Origin: Symsagittifera roscoffensis
Taxonomy: Eukaryota > Xenacoelomorpha > Acoela > Convolutidae
NCBI RefSeq assembly: GCF_963678635.1
Contig: NC_087070.1
Span: 53,918,617 to 53,982,616, forward strand
Reading direction: 5' to 3'
DNA length: 64,000 nt
Positions within the stretch are counted from its first letter, which is position 1; every line of letters begins with the position of its first letter. Below the pieces are notes generated by a model. It searched no databases. It was not told the DNA's origin and saw nothing but the letters and a program-made list of their open reading frames with translations. This document shows positions 1-10,287 of the stretch, one piece after another. The position numbers were made by a program, and so were the translations under genes.

Positions 1-199
1 TAGAAAACAAAGTTACTAATCAGTTTGGTTGAAGAAAGAAACAATTAATAATTTAATTGCTTTGAACTTAAGCTTAGAAACACGGCCATTTAAAGAATGA
101 TAATTGTGCTAACTTGTAAAGCAAGAAAAGTGTCTTTGATCGTAATGGCAAATTTCCTCGCTAGTGATAAGTGTTTGTTGACCATTTCCCCTTGCATAT
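1..199. other. left flank of composite LTR element E1
   Basis: AT-rich sequence with no open frame of note. The last four bases (196-199, ATAT) match the four bases after the 3' LTR at 14822-14825 and are the candidate target-site duplication of E1. Confidence 0.6.
196..199. repeat. target-site duplication of E1, left copy (ATAT)
   Basis: ATAT immediately precedes the TG of the 5' LTR and recurs right after the 3' LTR at 14822-14825. Four bp fits Gypsy-type integrases, but the match is short and AT-rich. Confidence 0.5.
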
Positions 200-1353
200 T
201 GTAGTATTGCGAAATACTACACACACACAAAAGACCATTGTCTTAATTGTTTATTTAACGACCCAATTCTAAATTGGAGCGTGCCATTTAAATTAAAGCC
301 TCTTTTCACTAAATCAGATATTGACTGATTTACTCTTATTAGGACTATAAAATCTTGTTGTGAAAATCCACTCCTTTTTAAATACTTGTCCAATTTTTCT
401 CATTTTTTCATGCTCAATATTTTAAAAGGGCGGCGATTATTAATACGTCCCTTTTAACTTAACTTGAAACAAACTGGATAAATATTTAGCAGTCTTGCCG
501 GCTGCACTGAAATTCTCCTTACTTTGATTAAGCAGAGGTGCACCTGCAATATGATGCATCAGAGAGAGTAATATGAATTTTTAATAAGACAAACTGAAGG
601 CTGCGGTTTTTATCAAAGGGGACTAATAAGTTAAAGATATTTGATTTGACAAAATCAAATAAAAACTAGTTGAAAATTCCCTTATAAGAAAGGGAGAACA
701 AAGGAGCAGGTGAAACCTGAATAATTAAAGATTGAATCAGCCGCCGGTTTATGCTTACGAGCAAAAGGACTGGCCTGAAATCTTCAGTGTTTCATTTTGC
801 TCAGTAAGCAACAAGTTAGATATCTTCAGTTAGACATTTTCAAAAAATAAATAATTTTTCTTTTCTGCCTATACACTAAAATTAAACTAGTCTTTTTTCA
901 CAAATAAAATAGAGAATAAATTCTCATTTCAAGTTCGATAAAATTATAAATCGAGATACTCGAGATAACCCCATCTGAGGAAGTCTGGACTACAAGTACC
1001 CAAAGGACTACGGCAAGACGATTCAGACGACCCAACCAGAAATGCTGACTTGGACAAACATCAAGGGCAACCATACATGATAATCAGCCACCGACCTTAG
1101 TAAGAAGATAAAATATTGATGAACAAAATAAGATTAGCTCAACCTCCCCTCATAGGTATATTTCTTTAAGCTGTTCGATTCGTTTATATAATCTAATAAC
1201 CCAGTGCTTTGTATCTAACCAACTAATTAATTCATACCTTTTCTAACTATTGTTTCTACTCTACTTTTTGTCAAGACAATTTGACGATCTAAGGTGAGAC
1301 TTATAAATTAGGATAAAAGTACTAAGCATTCAACCAGCAATGAGCGCTTAGTA
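200..1353 (+). repeat. 5' LTR of composite Gypsy-type element E1
   Basis: This 1,154-bp block is repeated almost exactly at 13666-14819; I count about 11 substitutions (roughly 1%). It begins with TG inside a 22-bp hairpin (200-221: 9-bp arms TGTAGTATT and AATACTACA around gcga). AATAAA signals near 903 and 915 and TATATAA near 1195 are possible RNA-processing and promoter signals, but U3/R/U5 cannot be divided with confidence. The bases that should follow the LTR, including the primer-binding site seen at 5997, are missing: the sequence jumps from ...CTTAGTA straight to TTCTTTTT. Confidence 0.93.
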
Positions 1354-2229
1354 TTCTTTTTCCAACAAACTCGAAACAGCTTTTAAAATTCAAAAAAATA
1401 TATCAATATTAGGATCTAAGAGTATTTGTCAGATTAGTTTCCAACCTCAAAAAGCCAGAGACAATGGGTATCTTTCGATAGAAACACAATTTCGTTGTCT
1501 TCTTCTTGACAGATATTCCTAGTAGGGTTCTTGCGAAAGCATCCCCTGCGCTAGCAGTCGCCCACGATATCCCTCCATCTCGAGGTCTATTAGACGGCTT
1601 TCTAACTGACATTAGCTCATGAACTTAACTATTATCTATTATTATAATAATATATAAAATTTCTGAAAGAATCGTTCTCTGCCTAAGTCTGCTAGTAAGA
1701 TGTACCCGTTTTGTCCAGTAATCCACTAAACTTTTGCCGAAACTTCAGTTTGAAGTTATCATCACTAAAATTAACGAAATTCTGTATTAAACTAAAGTGC
1801 TCAAAAAACTTATTAAATATCTTCAATTATTTTTTCGAGGGGGTTAAGTGGTCATATGTGCGATCTAAGAGTACTCTAAATTGTATGATAAATTGAATTC
1901 TTCATCACATTATCTCAAACCAACCACGCTTGTTGCTATTTATTCTAATCCTTCATCAATTCTCGAGGCTTATCCTCAACTTTTCTTAAACTCATTTTAA
2001 TTCTATCCACCTTAACGTAACTTAAACCTAAATCATCCATCAGTAAAGCTACCAATTACTGAAACTAAGGAAGAAAATAACAAAAACCAAAAAGGAAGGA
2101 ACGGGTTTGAGTGTTTTTTGATAAATCATTAGTTTTTTTTGACACAGTTTAAATATACACCTAATAAATAAAAAGATTACACACTAAAACCAATCTTAAA
2201 CGTTAACCACATAACACCAAACACCAACT

Positions 2230-3480
2230 TTTAGTTTCAGCACAAAAATATCAGGTTTCACAAAAAAACTAAGTTTAAAACACTGACACTTCCACTTTAT
2301 ATTGATAGAACAGGTTACATATGATAGCATAAGCACTAAAAAATTTATTTTTACCAGCAAAAATTTTTGGTTTCAGTCTTGGTTTCAGTTATAGGGTCAA
2401 ACGTTTCAGTTAAAATAAGTACAGTTTCCGATCAAAATTTTAAGTTTCTGTAAACGGATTCGGGTAAAACAGCAAAAGTTGAACTAGTCAAACCCAAATT
2501 TGGATGCCATAAGTCAAAAACCTGGTCTTAAATGGTACGTTTTTGTTAGTTTCAGGTTTCAGAACACAAAAATTGAGTTTTTGGTCTCAAAATTGAGCTT
2601 CGAACGCCGAATTTTGACTTTCTAAAGAAAACTAACGGTGTTAAAACCCACCAAACCAATTTTAAATTTTGGTTCCTAAGGCTGAAACGTACGTTTCAGA
2701 ATTGGTGTTTTTGGTTTCAGAACCAAAAAATCTTGCTTCCCGAGAAAACTTTTTGTGAAATATTGAAAGATAAAAAGAATCTTTAATGCACTAACAAATT
2801 TTTAAACTCAAAAAACTTCTAGAAGGTGTTAGTTTGAGCCCTCAAACTTATAGTTTCAGAAAACTAAAATCGTCGTTTTAAGCTAAAATTTTCATCTTTT
2901 TGGCAATTTTATTTCTGGAATAGAAATATATTAGAGAGACCAACCTAAATTTTCAATCTCAAAACTCTAAAACCAAGTGGTCAAACCATAGTTTCAGTTC
3001 TAGAAATCATAGTTTCAGCCGCAAAAACTTAGGTTTCCGCAAACAAATTTTTGATTTTGAAGTTACAAACCTGTTCAAAATTCCAATTTACACTAGACCA
3101 GCTATCAAAAACCAACTTTTTATTTTCATGCACCGAGTTTGAGAGAGTTTAAGAGTTTCAGGTTTGAGTTTTCAAAAACTAAGTTTAAGATATCAAAAGA
3201 TTCGGTTTTCTCGAATTTTTTTGCAAGATAAAGCGAAATCCAGATATAATAAAGCGTATAGAAAATTTTAAGATTAAAAAAAAAAACTCAACTTCAGCTA
3301 CCATAGTTTCAGGTTTCAGATTATCGTTTCAGTCAAAAAATTTTCTATAAATTTTTAACAAAAAAATTAAGTTTTGAACCAATAATAACCAATAAAGGCA
3401 TATAGTTATATTGTTAACCATACCATAGCATCAACAAAACTTCACTTGAACAAAGTTTTAGGTTTCAGTTAAGGAATCAG
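2230..3480 (+). promoter_or_regulatory. GTTTCAG heptamer array in E1 leader, copy 1
   Basis: By eye there are about 16 direct copies of GTTTCAG in ~1.25 kb, usually as AGTTTCAG or GGTTTCAG and sometimes back to back, as near 2550 and 3307. Fewer than one is expected by chance. One site forms an 18-bp perfect palindrome, CTGAAACGTACGTTTCAG, at 2682-2699. A dense one-orientation array in a Gypsy-type leader resembles in position the protein-binding array of the Drosophila gypsy insulator. It also resembles a run of 3' splice acceptor motifs. Its function is unknown. Confidence 0.6.
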
Positions 3481-3677
3481 CAAATAAAAAACTTGAAAAA
3501 CTTAGAAAAAATTTTAGAAAAATTTTTTTTTTCCAAAGAAAATTTTTATTTCCTTATCTTATTATTAATAACCTTTGTTAATATTCAAAAATTCCTAGGA
3601 GGTTTTCATTACTCTAAAACAAACTAATCAAATAGTACAACTTGGCTTAAGAAATGAAAACAAACATCGTGAAATTA

Positions 3678-3952
3678 ATGTCAACACTTTTTAAAATTGA
3701 CGTCAGTACAATAAATTTAAAGCTCAAATTAGGAAATAAAGTCTCTAACATCATATGGTATATCACTAACACTGAAAAAAATCATTTAGTATATTAGCAA
3801 AACACCCTAACGAAGATAAACACGAATTATACGTCTTCTTTCGTCGACATACTCCAGAAATTGACACAACTCTTCAGCAAATAAAAATACCAAATAACAT
3901 AATTTGTATACCGGAAGAGCGATTAATTGCTTCACTCCCGATTGCTTTTTGA
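3678..3952 (+). pseudogene. leader mini-ORF A, copy 1 (frameshifted)
   Basis: Homologous to the intact 91-codon ORF at 8358-8633 but lacks one T/A near 3784 (catttag against catattag), which breaks the frame after about 35 codons. The rest is nearly identical. It is not recognised as a known family. It is also related to the neighbouring decayed ORF at 4134-4418. Confidence 0.65.
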
Positions 3953-4133
3953 TATCATAATATACCAAAGCACAAAACTACTTGCATTTTAATCATTTTT
4001 TATTAAAAACACAAAATTTTCCTAAACAAAAATTAAAAATCATAACAAGTTCATAAGAAAAATTTAAATATTTTTTATATTGTTTATCATTCCCTAGATA
4101 ATTATTTATGTCCCTAAAAGGATGTAAAATGCT

Positions 4134-4418
4134 ATGACCAACTTTTATTAAGTAAATACAACACCATTTAATTTAAAACTAAAATTAAAAAATAAATCCA
4201 CAAAAAATATTTGGTATATCACCAATATCCAAAAAGATCAAATCACAATTTTGTCCGAACACCCACACAAAAATATTCACGAATTAACCATTCTTTCCAG
4301 CAGCAATACCCCAGAGATAACTTCTATCTTAAAAAAGCTTAAACAGCCCCATAGCACTATTGATCTATCTAACAAAAACTCGTATTCATTGAAACCAGCA
4401 AACTTCCTTGTAACTTAA
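4134..4418 (+). pseudogene. leader mini-ORF B, copy 1 (paralogue of ORF A, early stop)
   Basis: In frame from the ATG at 4134 the translation begins MTNFY, hits TAA, then runs open to the TAA at 4416-4418. It aligns with ORF A throughout: both contain LKLKL.NK, IWYITN, ILxxHP, HEL and TPEI in the same order. The stop sits where ORF A has Lys. This is therefore an old tandem duplication of a small coding unit just upstream of gag, with this copy dead in both internal repeats. Confidence 0.6.
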
Positions 4419-4511
4419 ATACAAATATTTTAGTCCGTACAATTGATCAGTACAGAACACATCCAAACCCTTTATATATTGTTAAGAAAACATTGAGTGA
4501 ATTAAACAAAA

Positions 4512-5606
4512 ATGGTAAACGTAGTAGCATACCCAGATTTAGCTCTCGAAAAGTTTACCGGCTTAGATCCGAATGAAGATGCAAGAGATTTTCTTGATAT
4601 AGTAGAGAAAAAGATAGCATTTTCCCTAGGCACTAGACCAGGAGATGCAGGTGACGAACAAGACGCATATGATAACAGACAAAGAGCCTTATTTGGTTCA
4701 ATATTAAGAGGTCCAGCCGCTCAATGGTATCAGGGATTAGCAGCAAACTTACCTTGGAATGATATAAGAGATCAATTCATAGATAGATTCACTGATGATA
4801 AAGATAAGTATAGGAGACGAATAGAAGCAGAAAACATAAAAAGACAACCTGATGAATTCATTAAAAGCTACATACATAGATTAAGCACCGCAGTAGACCG
4901 TGGATGGCCTAATCTAACTTTTAATGATGATCAAAGAACAGCAAAGAAAATGGAATTCTTTGTACGCGGCTTAAGCCCGCCAGGCTTGAAACAAAAGGCT
5001 CATCAATTCCTAATTGAGAATCCACCCGCAACTTGGCAACAATTAAAAGATCATATTGCTACAAAAGACTTAAGTTTTGCAATAAGTAGTGAATTTATCG
5101 GAACAGCATCCAGTAGCATAGAAAATAAATTGGAAATAGAGGGAATAAAGAATCAACATAAAGAGTTAACAGGACTAATGAAGGATCATAAAATAAACGC
5201 AGCCTATAATCCACATGAGCATAGAAACAAACAAAACAACCCAATGTTTTGCAACTGGTGTTGCATGTCAGGCCACACGATAAGCCATTGCTTTAAATAT
5301 AACAATCAACAGGAGCAAAATTATAAATCGCTTCAATTAAGAGAGAATTCAAACAGAAGTCACCATAACTATAGCAAGAGTAGGTCAAGAGCAGACAACA
5401 ATTTCAATGACATAAACTCTCAGCAAGAGTTCAGGCACTTGTCAAACTTCAATGAAAGTTCTCAATGGCGTGACAGGTCGAACAGTAAGAAACACTTCAA
5501 CGAAAATAACGATTATCATTCACCTTACCAGATCCACAACTTTAGTGATGATGACATTCCAGGAGACTATACCGATAATGAGTGTGAACTTGTTAATTTA
5601 AACTAG
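4512..5606 (+). CDS. gag: E1 Gag polyprotein, copy 1
   Basis: A 364-aa structural protein of a Ty3/Gypsy-type element. Residues ~60-180 look like a retrotransposon Gag capsid-type region (QRALFGSILRGPAAQWYQG, then FIKSYIHRLSTAVDRGW and FFVRGLSPPGLK). A single CCHC zinc knuckle of spacing C-x2-C-x4-H-x4-C lies at residues 247-260, followed by an Asn/Ser/His/Arg-rich tail. The ATG has A at -3 and follows a long AT-rich leader. The frame ends NLN-stop in the frameshift signal TTTAAAC. It differs from copy 2 by only a few residues (for example Lys33 against Glu33). Downstream protease is cut short in this copy. Confidence 0.9.
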   Translation: MVNVVAYPDLALEKFTGLDPNEDARDFLDIVEKKIAFSLGTRPGDAGDEQDAYDNRQRALFGSILRGPAAQWYQGLAANLPWNDIRDQFIDRFTDDKDKYRRRIEAENIKRQPDEFIKSYIHRLSTAVDRGWPNLTFNDDQRTAKKMEFFVRGLSPPGLKQKAHQFLIENPPATWQQLKDHIATKDLSFAISSEFIGTASSSIENKLEIEGIKNQHKELTGLMKDHKINAAYNPHEHRNKQNNPMFCNWCCMSGHTISHCFKYNNQQEQNYKSLQLRENSNRSHHNYSKSRSRADNNFNDINSQQEFRHLSNFNESSQWRDRSNSKKHFNENNDYHSPYQIHNFSDDDIPGDYTDNECELVNLN

Positions 5607-5671
5607 ATCAGTCTCCGTCTGAACCAAAATTACAATTATATATTAACTTATACCAACATCCCGTCGGAGAC
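5597..5671 (+). promoter_or_regulatory. -1 ribosomal frameshift signal gag/pol, copy 1
   Basis: The slippery heptamer T-TTA-AAC in the gag frame lies at 5597-5603, immediately before the gag TAG. A seven-base spacer is followed by GTCTCCG (5611-5617), complementary to CGGAGAC (5665-5671). The arrangement is the same as in copy 2, where it opens into protease. Confidence 0.75.
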
Positions 5672-5758
5672 AAAAATAAAAATAACGGTCTGGAAACCCA
5701 ATTTCTACTAGACACTGGAGCAACATGTTCGCTTATTAATTTTGACAGTTATGAACAA
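5600..5758 (+). pseudogene. pro: E1 protease fragment, copy 1 (truncated)
   Basis: In the -1 frame this stretch encodes the aspartic protease entry with LLDTGATCSLIN, identical to copy 2. Homology stops abruptly after ATGAACAA at 5758, where a 35-bp junction sequence and an LTR remnant follow. The rest of the protease domain is missing, so no functional protease can be made from this copy. Confidence 0.8.
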
Positions 5759-5793
5759 AATATTCTTTCAGCTATAAGAAAAATATTCTTTCA
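5759..5793. other. junction filler between truncated pol and LTR remnant
   Basis: Thirty-five bases absent from both the internal copy and the LTR. They contain AATATTCTTTCA twice, separated by GCTATAAGAAA, which looks like templated filler from end-joining repair. This marks where the downstream internal region and the first ~950 bp of an LTR were lost. Confidence 0.65.
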
Positions 5794-5994
5794 GGTATAT
5801 TTCTTTAAGCTGTTCGATTCGTTTATATAATCTAATAACCCAGTGCTTTGTATCTAACCAACTAATTAATTCATACCTTTTCTAACTATTGTTTCTACTC
5901 TACTTTTTGTCAAGACAATTTGACGATCTAAGGTGAGACTTATAAATTAGGATAAAAGTACTAAGCATTCAACCAGCAATGAGCGCTTAGTAAA
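5794..5994 (+). repeat. internal LTR remnant of E1 (last 201 bp)
   Basis: Matches 14621-14821, the 3'-terminal 201 bp of the LTR. It is the right end of an LTR that lost its first ~950 bp. It directly precedes a primer-binding-site-like sequence, so it preserves the true LTR/internal boundary. Confidence 0.9.
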
Positions 5995-5996
5995 AC

Positions 5997-6014
5997 TGGT
6001 GCGACCGCAGCAGA
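5997..6014 (+). other. candidate primer-binding site of E1
   Basis: TGGTGCGACCGCAG begins two bases after the LTR end (...TTAGTAAA|AC|TGG), as expected for a tRNA-primed LTR element. The matching tRNA 3' end would read ...GCGGTCGCACCA; I could not assign it to a specific tRNA. It is deleted at the 5' LTR (position 1353). Confidence 0.6.
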
Positions 6015-6909
6015 GAACTACTCCTTAAGAAATTCTTTTTCCAACAAACTCGAAACAGCTTTTAAAATTCAAAAAAATATATCAATATTAGGATCTAAGA
6101 GTATTTGTCAGATTAGTTTCCAACCTCAAAAAGCCAGAGACAATGGGTATCTTTCGATAGAAACACAATTTCGTTGTCTTCTTCTTGACAGATATTCCTA
6201 GTAGGGTTCTTGCGAAAGCATCCCCTGCGCTAGCAGTCGCCCACGATATCCCTCCATCTCGAGGTCTATTAGACGGCTTTCTAACTGACATTAGCTCATG
6301 AACTTAACTATTATCTATTATTATAATAATATATAAAATTTCTGAAAGAATCGTTCTCTGCCTAAGTCTGCTAGTAAGATGTACCCGTTTTGTCCAGTAA
6401 TCCACTAAACTTTTGCCGAAACTTCAGTTTGAAGTTATCATCACTAAAATTAACGAAATTCTGTATTAAACTAAAGTGCTCAAAAAACTTATTAAATATC
6501 TTCAATTATTTTTTCGAGGGGGTTAAGTGGTCATATGTGCGATCTAAGAGTACTCTAAATTGTATGATAAATTGAATTCTTCATCACATTATCTCAAACC
6601 AACCACGCTTGTTGCTATTTATTCTAATCCTTCATCAATTCTCGAGGCTTATCCTCAACTTTTCTTAAACTCATTTTAATTCTATCCACCTTAACGTAAC
6701 TTAAACCTAAATCATCCATCAGTAAAGCTACCAATTACTGAAACTAAGGAAGAAAATAACAAAAACCAAAAAGGAAGGAACGGGTTTGAGTGTTTTTTGA
6801 TAAATCATTAGTTTTTTTTGACACAGTTTAAATATACACCTAATAAATAAAAAGATTACACACTAAAACCAATCTTAAACGTTAACCACATAACACCAAA
6901 CACCAACTT

Positions 6910-8160
6910 TTAGTTTCAGCACAAAAATATCAGGTTTCACAAAAAAACTAAGTTTAAAACACTGACACTTCCACTTTATATTGATAGAACAGGTTACATA
7001 TGATAGCATAAGCACTAAAAAATTTATTTTTACCAGCAAAAATTTTTGGTTTCAGTCTTGGTTTCAGTTATAGGGTCAAACGTTTCAGTTAAAATAAGTA
7101 CAGTTTCCGATCAAAATTTTAAGTTTCTGTAAACGGATTCGGGTAAAACAGCAAAAGTTGAACTAGTCAAACCCAAATTTGGATGCCATAAGTCAAAAAC
7201 CTGGTCTTAAATGGTACGTTTTTGTTAGTTTCAGGTTTCAGAACACAAAAATTGAGTTTTTGGTCTCAAAATTGAGCTCCGAACGCCGAATTTTGACTTT
7301 CTAAAGAAAACTAACGGTGTTAAAACCCACCAAACCAATTTTAAATTTTGGTTCCTAAGGCTGAAACGTACGTTTCAGAATTGGTGTTTTTGGTTTCAGA
7401 ACCAAAAATTTTGCTTCCCGAGAAAACTTTTTGTGAAATATTGAAAGATAAAAAGAATCTTTAATGCACTAACAAATTTTTAAACTCAAAAAACTTCTAG
7501 AAGGTGTTAGTTTGAGCCCTCAAACTTATAGTTTCAGAAAACTAAAATCGTCGTTTTAAGCTAAAATTTTCATCTTTTTGGCAATTTTATTTCTGGAATA
7601 GAAATATATTAGAGAGACCAACCTAAATTTTCAATCTCAAAACTCTAAAACCAAGTGGTCAAACCATAGTTTCAGTTCTAGAAATCATAGTTTCAGCCGC
7701 AAAAACTTAGGTTTCCGCAAACAAATTTTTGATTTTGAAGTTACAAACCTGTTCAAAATTCCAATTTACACTAGACCAGCTATCAAAAACCAACTTTTTA
7801 TTTTCATGCACCGAGTTTGAGAGAGTTTAAGAGTTTCAGGTTTGAGTTTTCAAAAACTAAGTTTAAGATATCAAAAGATTCGGTTTTCTCGAATTGTTTT
7901 GCAAGATAAAGCGAAATCCAGATATAATAAAGCGTATAAAAAATTTTAAGATTAAAAAAAAAAAACTCAACTTCAGCTACCATAGTTTCAGGTTTCAGAT
8001 TATCGTTTCAGTCAAAAAATTTTCTATAAATTTTTAACAAAAAAATTAAGTTTTGAACCAATAATAACCAATAAAGGCATATAGTTATATTCTTAACCAT
8101 ACCATAGCATCAACAAAACTTCACTTGAACAAAGTTTTAGGTTTCAGTTAAGGAATCAGC
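6910..8160 (+). promoter_or_regulatory. GTTTCAG heptamer array in E1 leader, copy 2
   Basis: Second copy of the array at 2230-3480, with the heptamers retained. Because the two internal copies are only ~1% diverged, this retention reflects recent common origin rather than independent conservation. Confidence 0.6.
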
Positions 8161-8357
8161 AAATAAAAAACTTGAAAAACTTAGAAAAAATTTTTGAAAA
8201 TTTTTTTTTTTCCAAAGAAAATTTTTATTTCCTTATCTTATTATTAATAACCTTTGTTAATATTCAAAAATTCCTAGGAGGTTTTCATTACTCTAAAACA
8301 AACTAATCAAATAGTACAATTTGGCTTAAGAAAAAGAAAACAAACATCGTGAAATTA

Positions 8358-8633
8358 ATGTCAACACTTTTTAAAATTGACTTCAGTACAATAAATTTAA
8401 AGCTCAAATTAGGAAATAAAGTCTCTAACATCATATGGTATATCACTAACACTGAAAAAAATCATATTAGTATATTAGCAAAACACCCTAACGAAGATAA
8501 ACACGAATTATACGTCTTCTTTCGTCGACATACTCCAGAAATTGACACAACTCTTCAGCAAATAAAAATACCAAATAACATAATTTGTACACCGGAAGAG
8601 CGATTAATTGCTTCACTCCTGATTGCTTTTTGA
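8358..8633 (+). CDS. leader mini-ORF A, intact copy (91 aa, unknown)
   Basis: Open from the ATG at 8358 to the TGA at 8631-8633. It encodes a basic, Asn/Lys/Ile-rich small protein (MSTLFKIDFSTINLKLKLGN... HELYVFFRRHTPEIDTT). No known domain was recognised. A diverged tandem paralogue follows at 8815-9099, so the unit was duplicated once and kept alignable over its whole length; that argues it was once translated. It lies about 560 bp upstream of gag. Current function is uncertain, since its twin at 3678 is frameshifted. Confidence 0.5.
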   Translation: MSTLFKIDFSTINLKLKLGNKVSNIIWYITNTEKNHISILAKHPNEDKHELYVFFRRHTPEIDTTLQQIKIPNNIICTPEERLIASLLIAF

Positions 8634-8814
8634 TATCATAATATACCAAAGCATAAAACTACTTGCATTTTAATCATTTTTTATTAAAAACACAAAATTT
8701 TCCTAAACAAAAATTAAAAATCATAGCAAGTTCATAAGAAAAATTTAAATATTTTTTATATTGTTTATCATTCCCTAGATAATTATTTATGTCCCTAAAA
8801 GGATGTAAAATGCT

Positions 8815-9099
8815 ATGACCAACTTTTATTAAGTAAATACAACACCATTTAATTTAAAACTAAAATTAAAAAATAAATCCACAAAAAATATTTGGTATAT
8901 CACCAATATCCAAAAAGATCAAATCACAATTTTGTCCAAACACCCACACAAAAATATTCACGAATTAACCATTCTTTCCAGCAGCAATACCCCAGAGATA
9001 ACTTCTATCTTAAAAAAGCTTAAACAGCCCCATAGCACTATTGATCTATCTAACAAAAACTCGTATTCATTGAAACCAGCAAACTTCCTTGTAACTTAA
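8815..9099 (+). pseudogene. leader mini-ORF B, copy 2 (paralogue of ORF A)
   Basis: Same sequence as 4134-4418: ATG, five codons, TAA, then an open frame whose translation aligns with ORF A (IWYITN, HEL, TPEI). The shared stop shows the inactivation preceded duplication of the internal region. Confidence 0.6.
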
Positions 9100-9192
9100 A
9101 TACAAATATTTTAGTCCGTACAATTGATCAGTACAGAACACATCCAAACCCTTTATATATTGTTAAGAAAACATTGAGTGAATTAAACAAAA

Positions 9193-10287
9193 ATGGTAAA
9201 CGTAGTAGCATACCCAGATTTAGCTCTCGAAAAGTTTACCGGCTTAGATCCGAATGAAGATGCAAGAGATTTTCTTGATATAGTAGAGGAAAAGATAGCA
9301 TTTTCCCTAGGCACTAGACCAGGAGATGCAGGTGACGAACAAGACGCATATGATAACAGACAAAGAGCCTTATTTGGTTCAATATTAAGAGGTCCAGCCG
9401 CTCAATGGTATCAGGGATTAGCAGCAAACTTACCTTGGAATGATATAAGAGATCAATTCATAGATAGATTCACTGATGATAAAGATAAGTATAGGAGACG
9501 AATAGAAGCAGAAAACATAAAAAGACAACCTGATGAATTCATTAAAAGCTACATACATAGATTAAGCACCGCAGTAGACCGTGGATGGCCTAATCTAACT
9601 TTTAATGATGATCAAAGAACAGCAAAGAAAATGGAATTCTTTGTACGCGGCTTAAGCCCGCCAGGCTTGAAACAAAAGGCTCATCAATTCCTAATTGAGA
9701 ATCCACCCGCAACTTGGCAACAATTAAAAGATCATATTGCTACAAAAGACTTAAGTTTTGCAATAAGTAGTGAATTTATCGGAACAGCATCCAGTAGCAT
9801 AGAAAATAAATTGGAAATAGAGGGAATAAAGAATCAACATAAAGAGTTAACAGGACTAATGAAGGATCATAAAATAAACGCAGCCTATAATCCACATGAG
9901 CATAGAAACAAACAAAACAACCCAATGTTTTGCAACTGGTGTTGCATGTCAGGCCACACGATAAGCCATTGCTTTAAATATAACGATCAACAGGAGCAAA
10001 ATTATAAATCGCTTCAATTAAGAGAGAATTCAAACAGAAGTCACCATAACTATAGCAAGAGTAGGTCAAGAGTAGACAACAATTTCAATGACATAAACTC
10101 TCAGCAAGAGTTCAGGCACTTGTCAAACTTCAATGAAAGTTCTCAATGGCGTGACAGGTTGAACAGTAAGAAACACTTCAACGAAAATAACGATTATCAT
10201 TCACCTTACCAGATCCACAACTTTAGTGATGATGACATTCCAGGAGACTATACCGATAATGAGTGTGAACTTGTTAATTTAAACTAG
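9193..10287 (+). CDS. gag: E1 Gag polyprotein, copy 2
   Basis: A 364-aa Gag, almost identical to copy 1. The capsid-type region is at about residues 60-180, one CCHC knuckle is at 247-260, and a charged Asn/Ser-rich C-terminus follows. It would package the element RNA into cytoplasmic particles. This copy has the primer-binding site 5' of it, a complete frameshift signal at its end, and a longer protease frame downstream, so it is the more complete unit. Start choice: first ATG of the frame, with A at -3, preceded by AAACAAAA. Confidence 0.9.
   Translation: MVNVVAYPDLALEKFTGLDPNEDARDFLDIVEEKIAFSLGTRPGDAGDEQDAYDNRQRALFGSILRGPAAQWYQGLAANLPWNDIRDQFIDRFTDDKDKYRRRIEAENIKRQPDEFIKSYIHRLSTAVDRGWPNLTFNDDQRTAKKMEFFVRGLSPPGLKQKAHQFLIENPPATWQQLKDHIATKDLSFAISSEFIGTASSSIENKLEIEGIKNQHKELTGLMKDHKINAAYNPHEHRNKQNNPMFCNWCCMSGHTISHCFKYNDQQEQNYKSLQLRENSNRSHHNYSKSRSRVDNNFNDINSQQEFRHLSNFNESSQWRDRLNSKKHFNENNDYHSPYQIHNFSDDDIPGDYTDNECELVNLN

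Larger units (their letters stand above)
1354..4511 (+). other. E1 internal leader, copy 1 (untranslated, 3.2 kb)
   Basis: Long AT-rich region between the LTR and gag, about 99% identical to 6033-9192. It holds a GC-richer block near 1400-1620 with a 67-codon open frame on the minus strand (repeated at 6088-6291, not recognised). It also holds the GTTTCAG array (2230-3480) and two small decayed ORFs (3678-3952, 4134-4418). A 40-bp segment with the putative primer-binding site (equivalent to 5993-6032) is deleted at its 5' end, so RNA from the upstream LTR should not prime normal reverse transcription. Confidence 0.8.
6015..9192 (+). other. E1 internal leader, copy 2 (untranslated)
   Basis: About 99% identical to 1354-4511, differing by scattered substitutions and small indels. 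It contains the second GTTTCAG array (about 6910-8160), its palindrome (7361-7378), intact mini-ORF A (8358-8633) and decayed mini-ORF B (8815-9099). No other coding potential was recognised. Confidence 0.8.

Noticed and set aside
1409-1612. 67-codon minus-strand frame repeated at 6088-6291
   Set aside because: Conserved only because the internal region is duplicated; antisense to the element and without a recognised domain.
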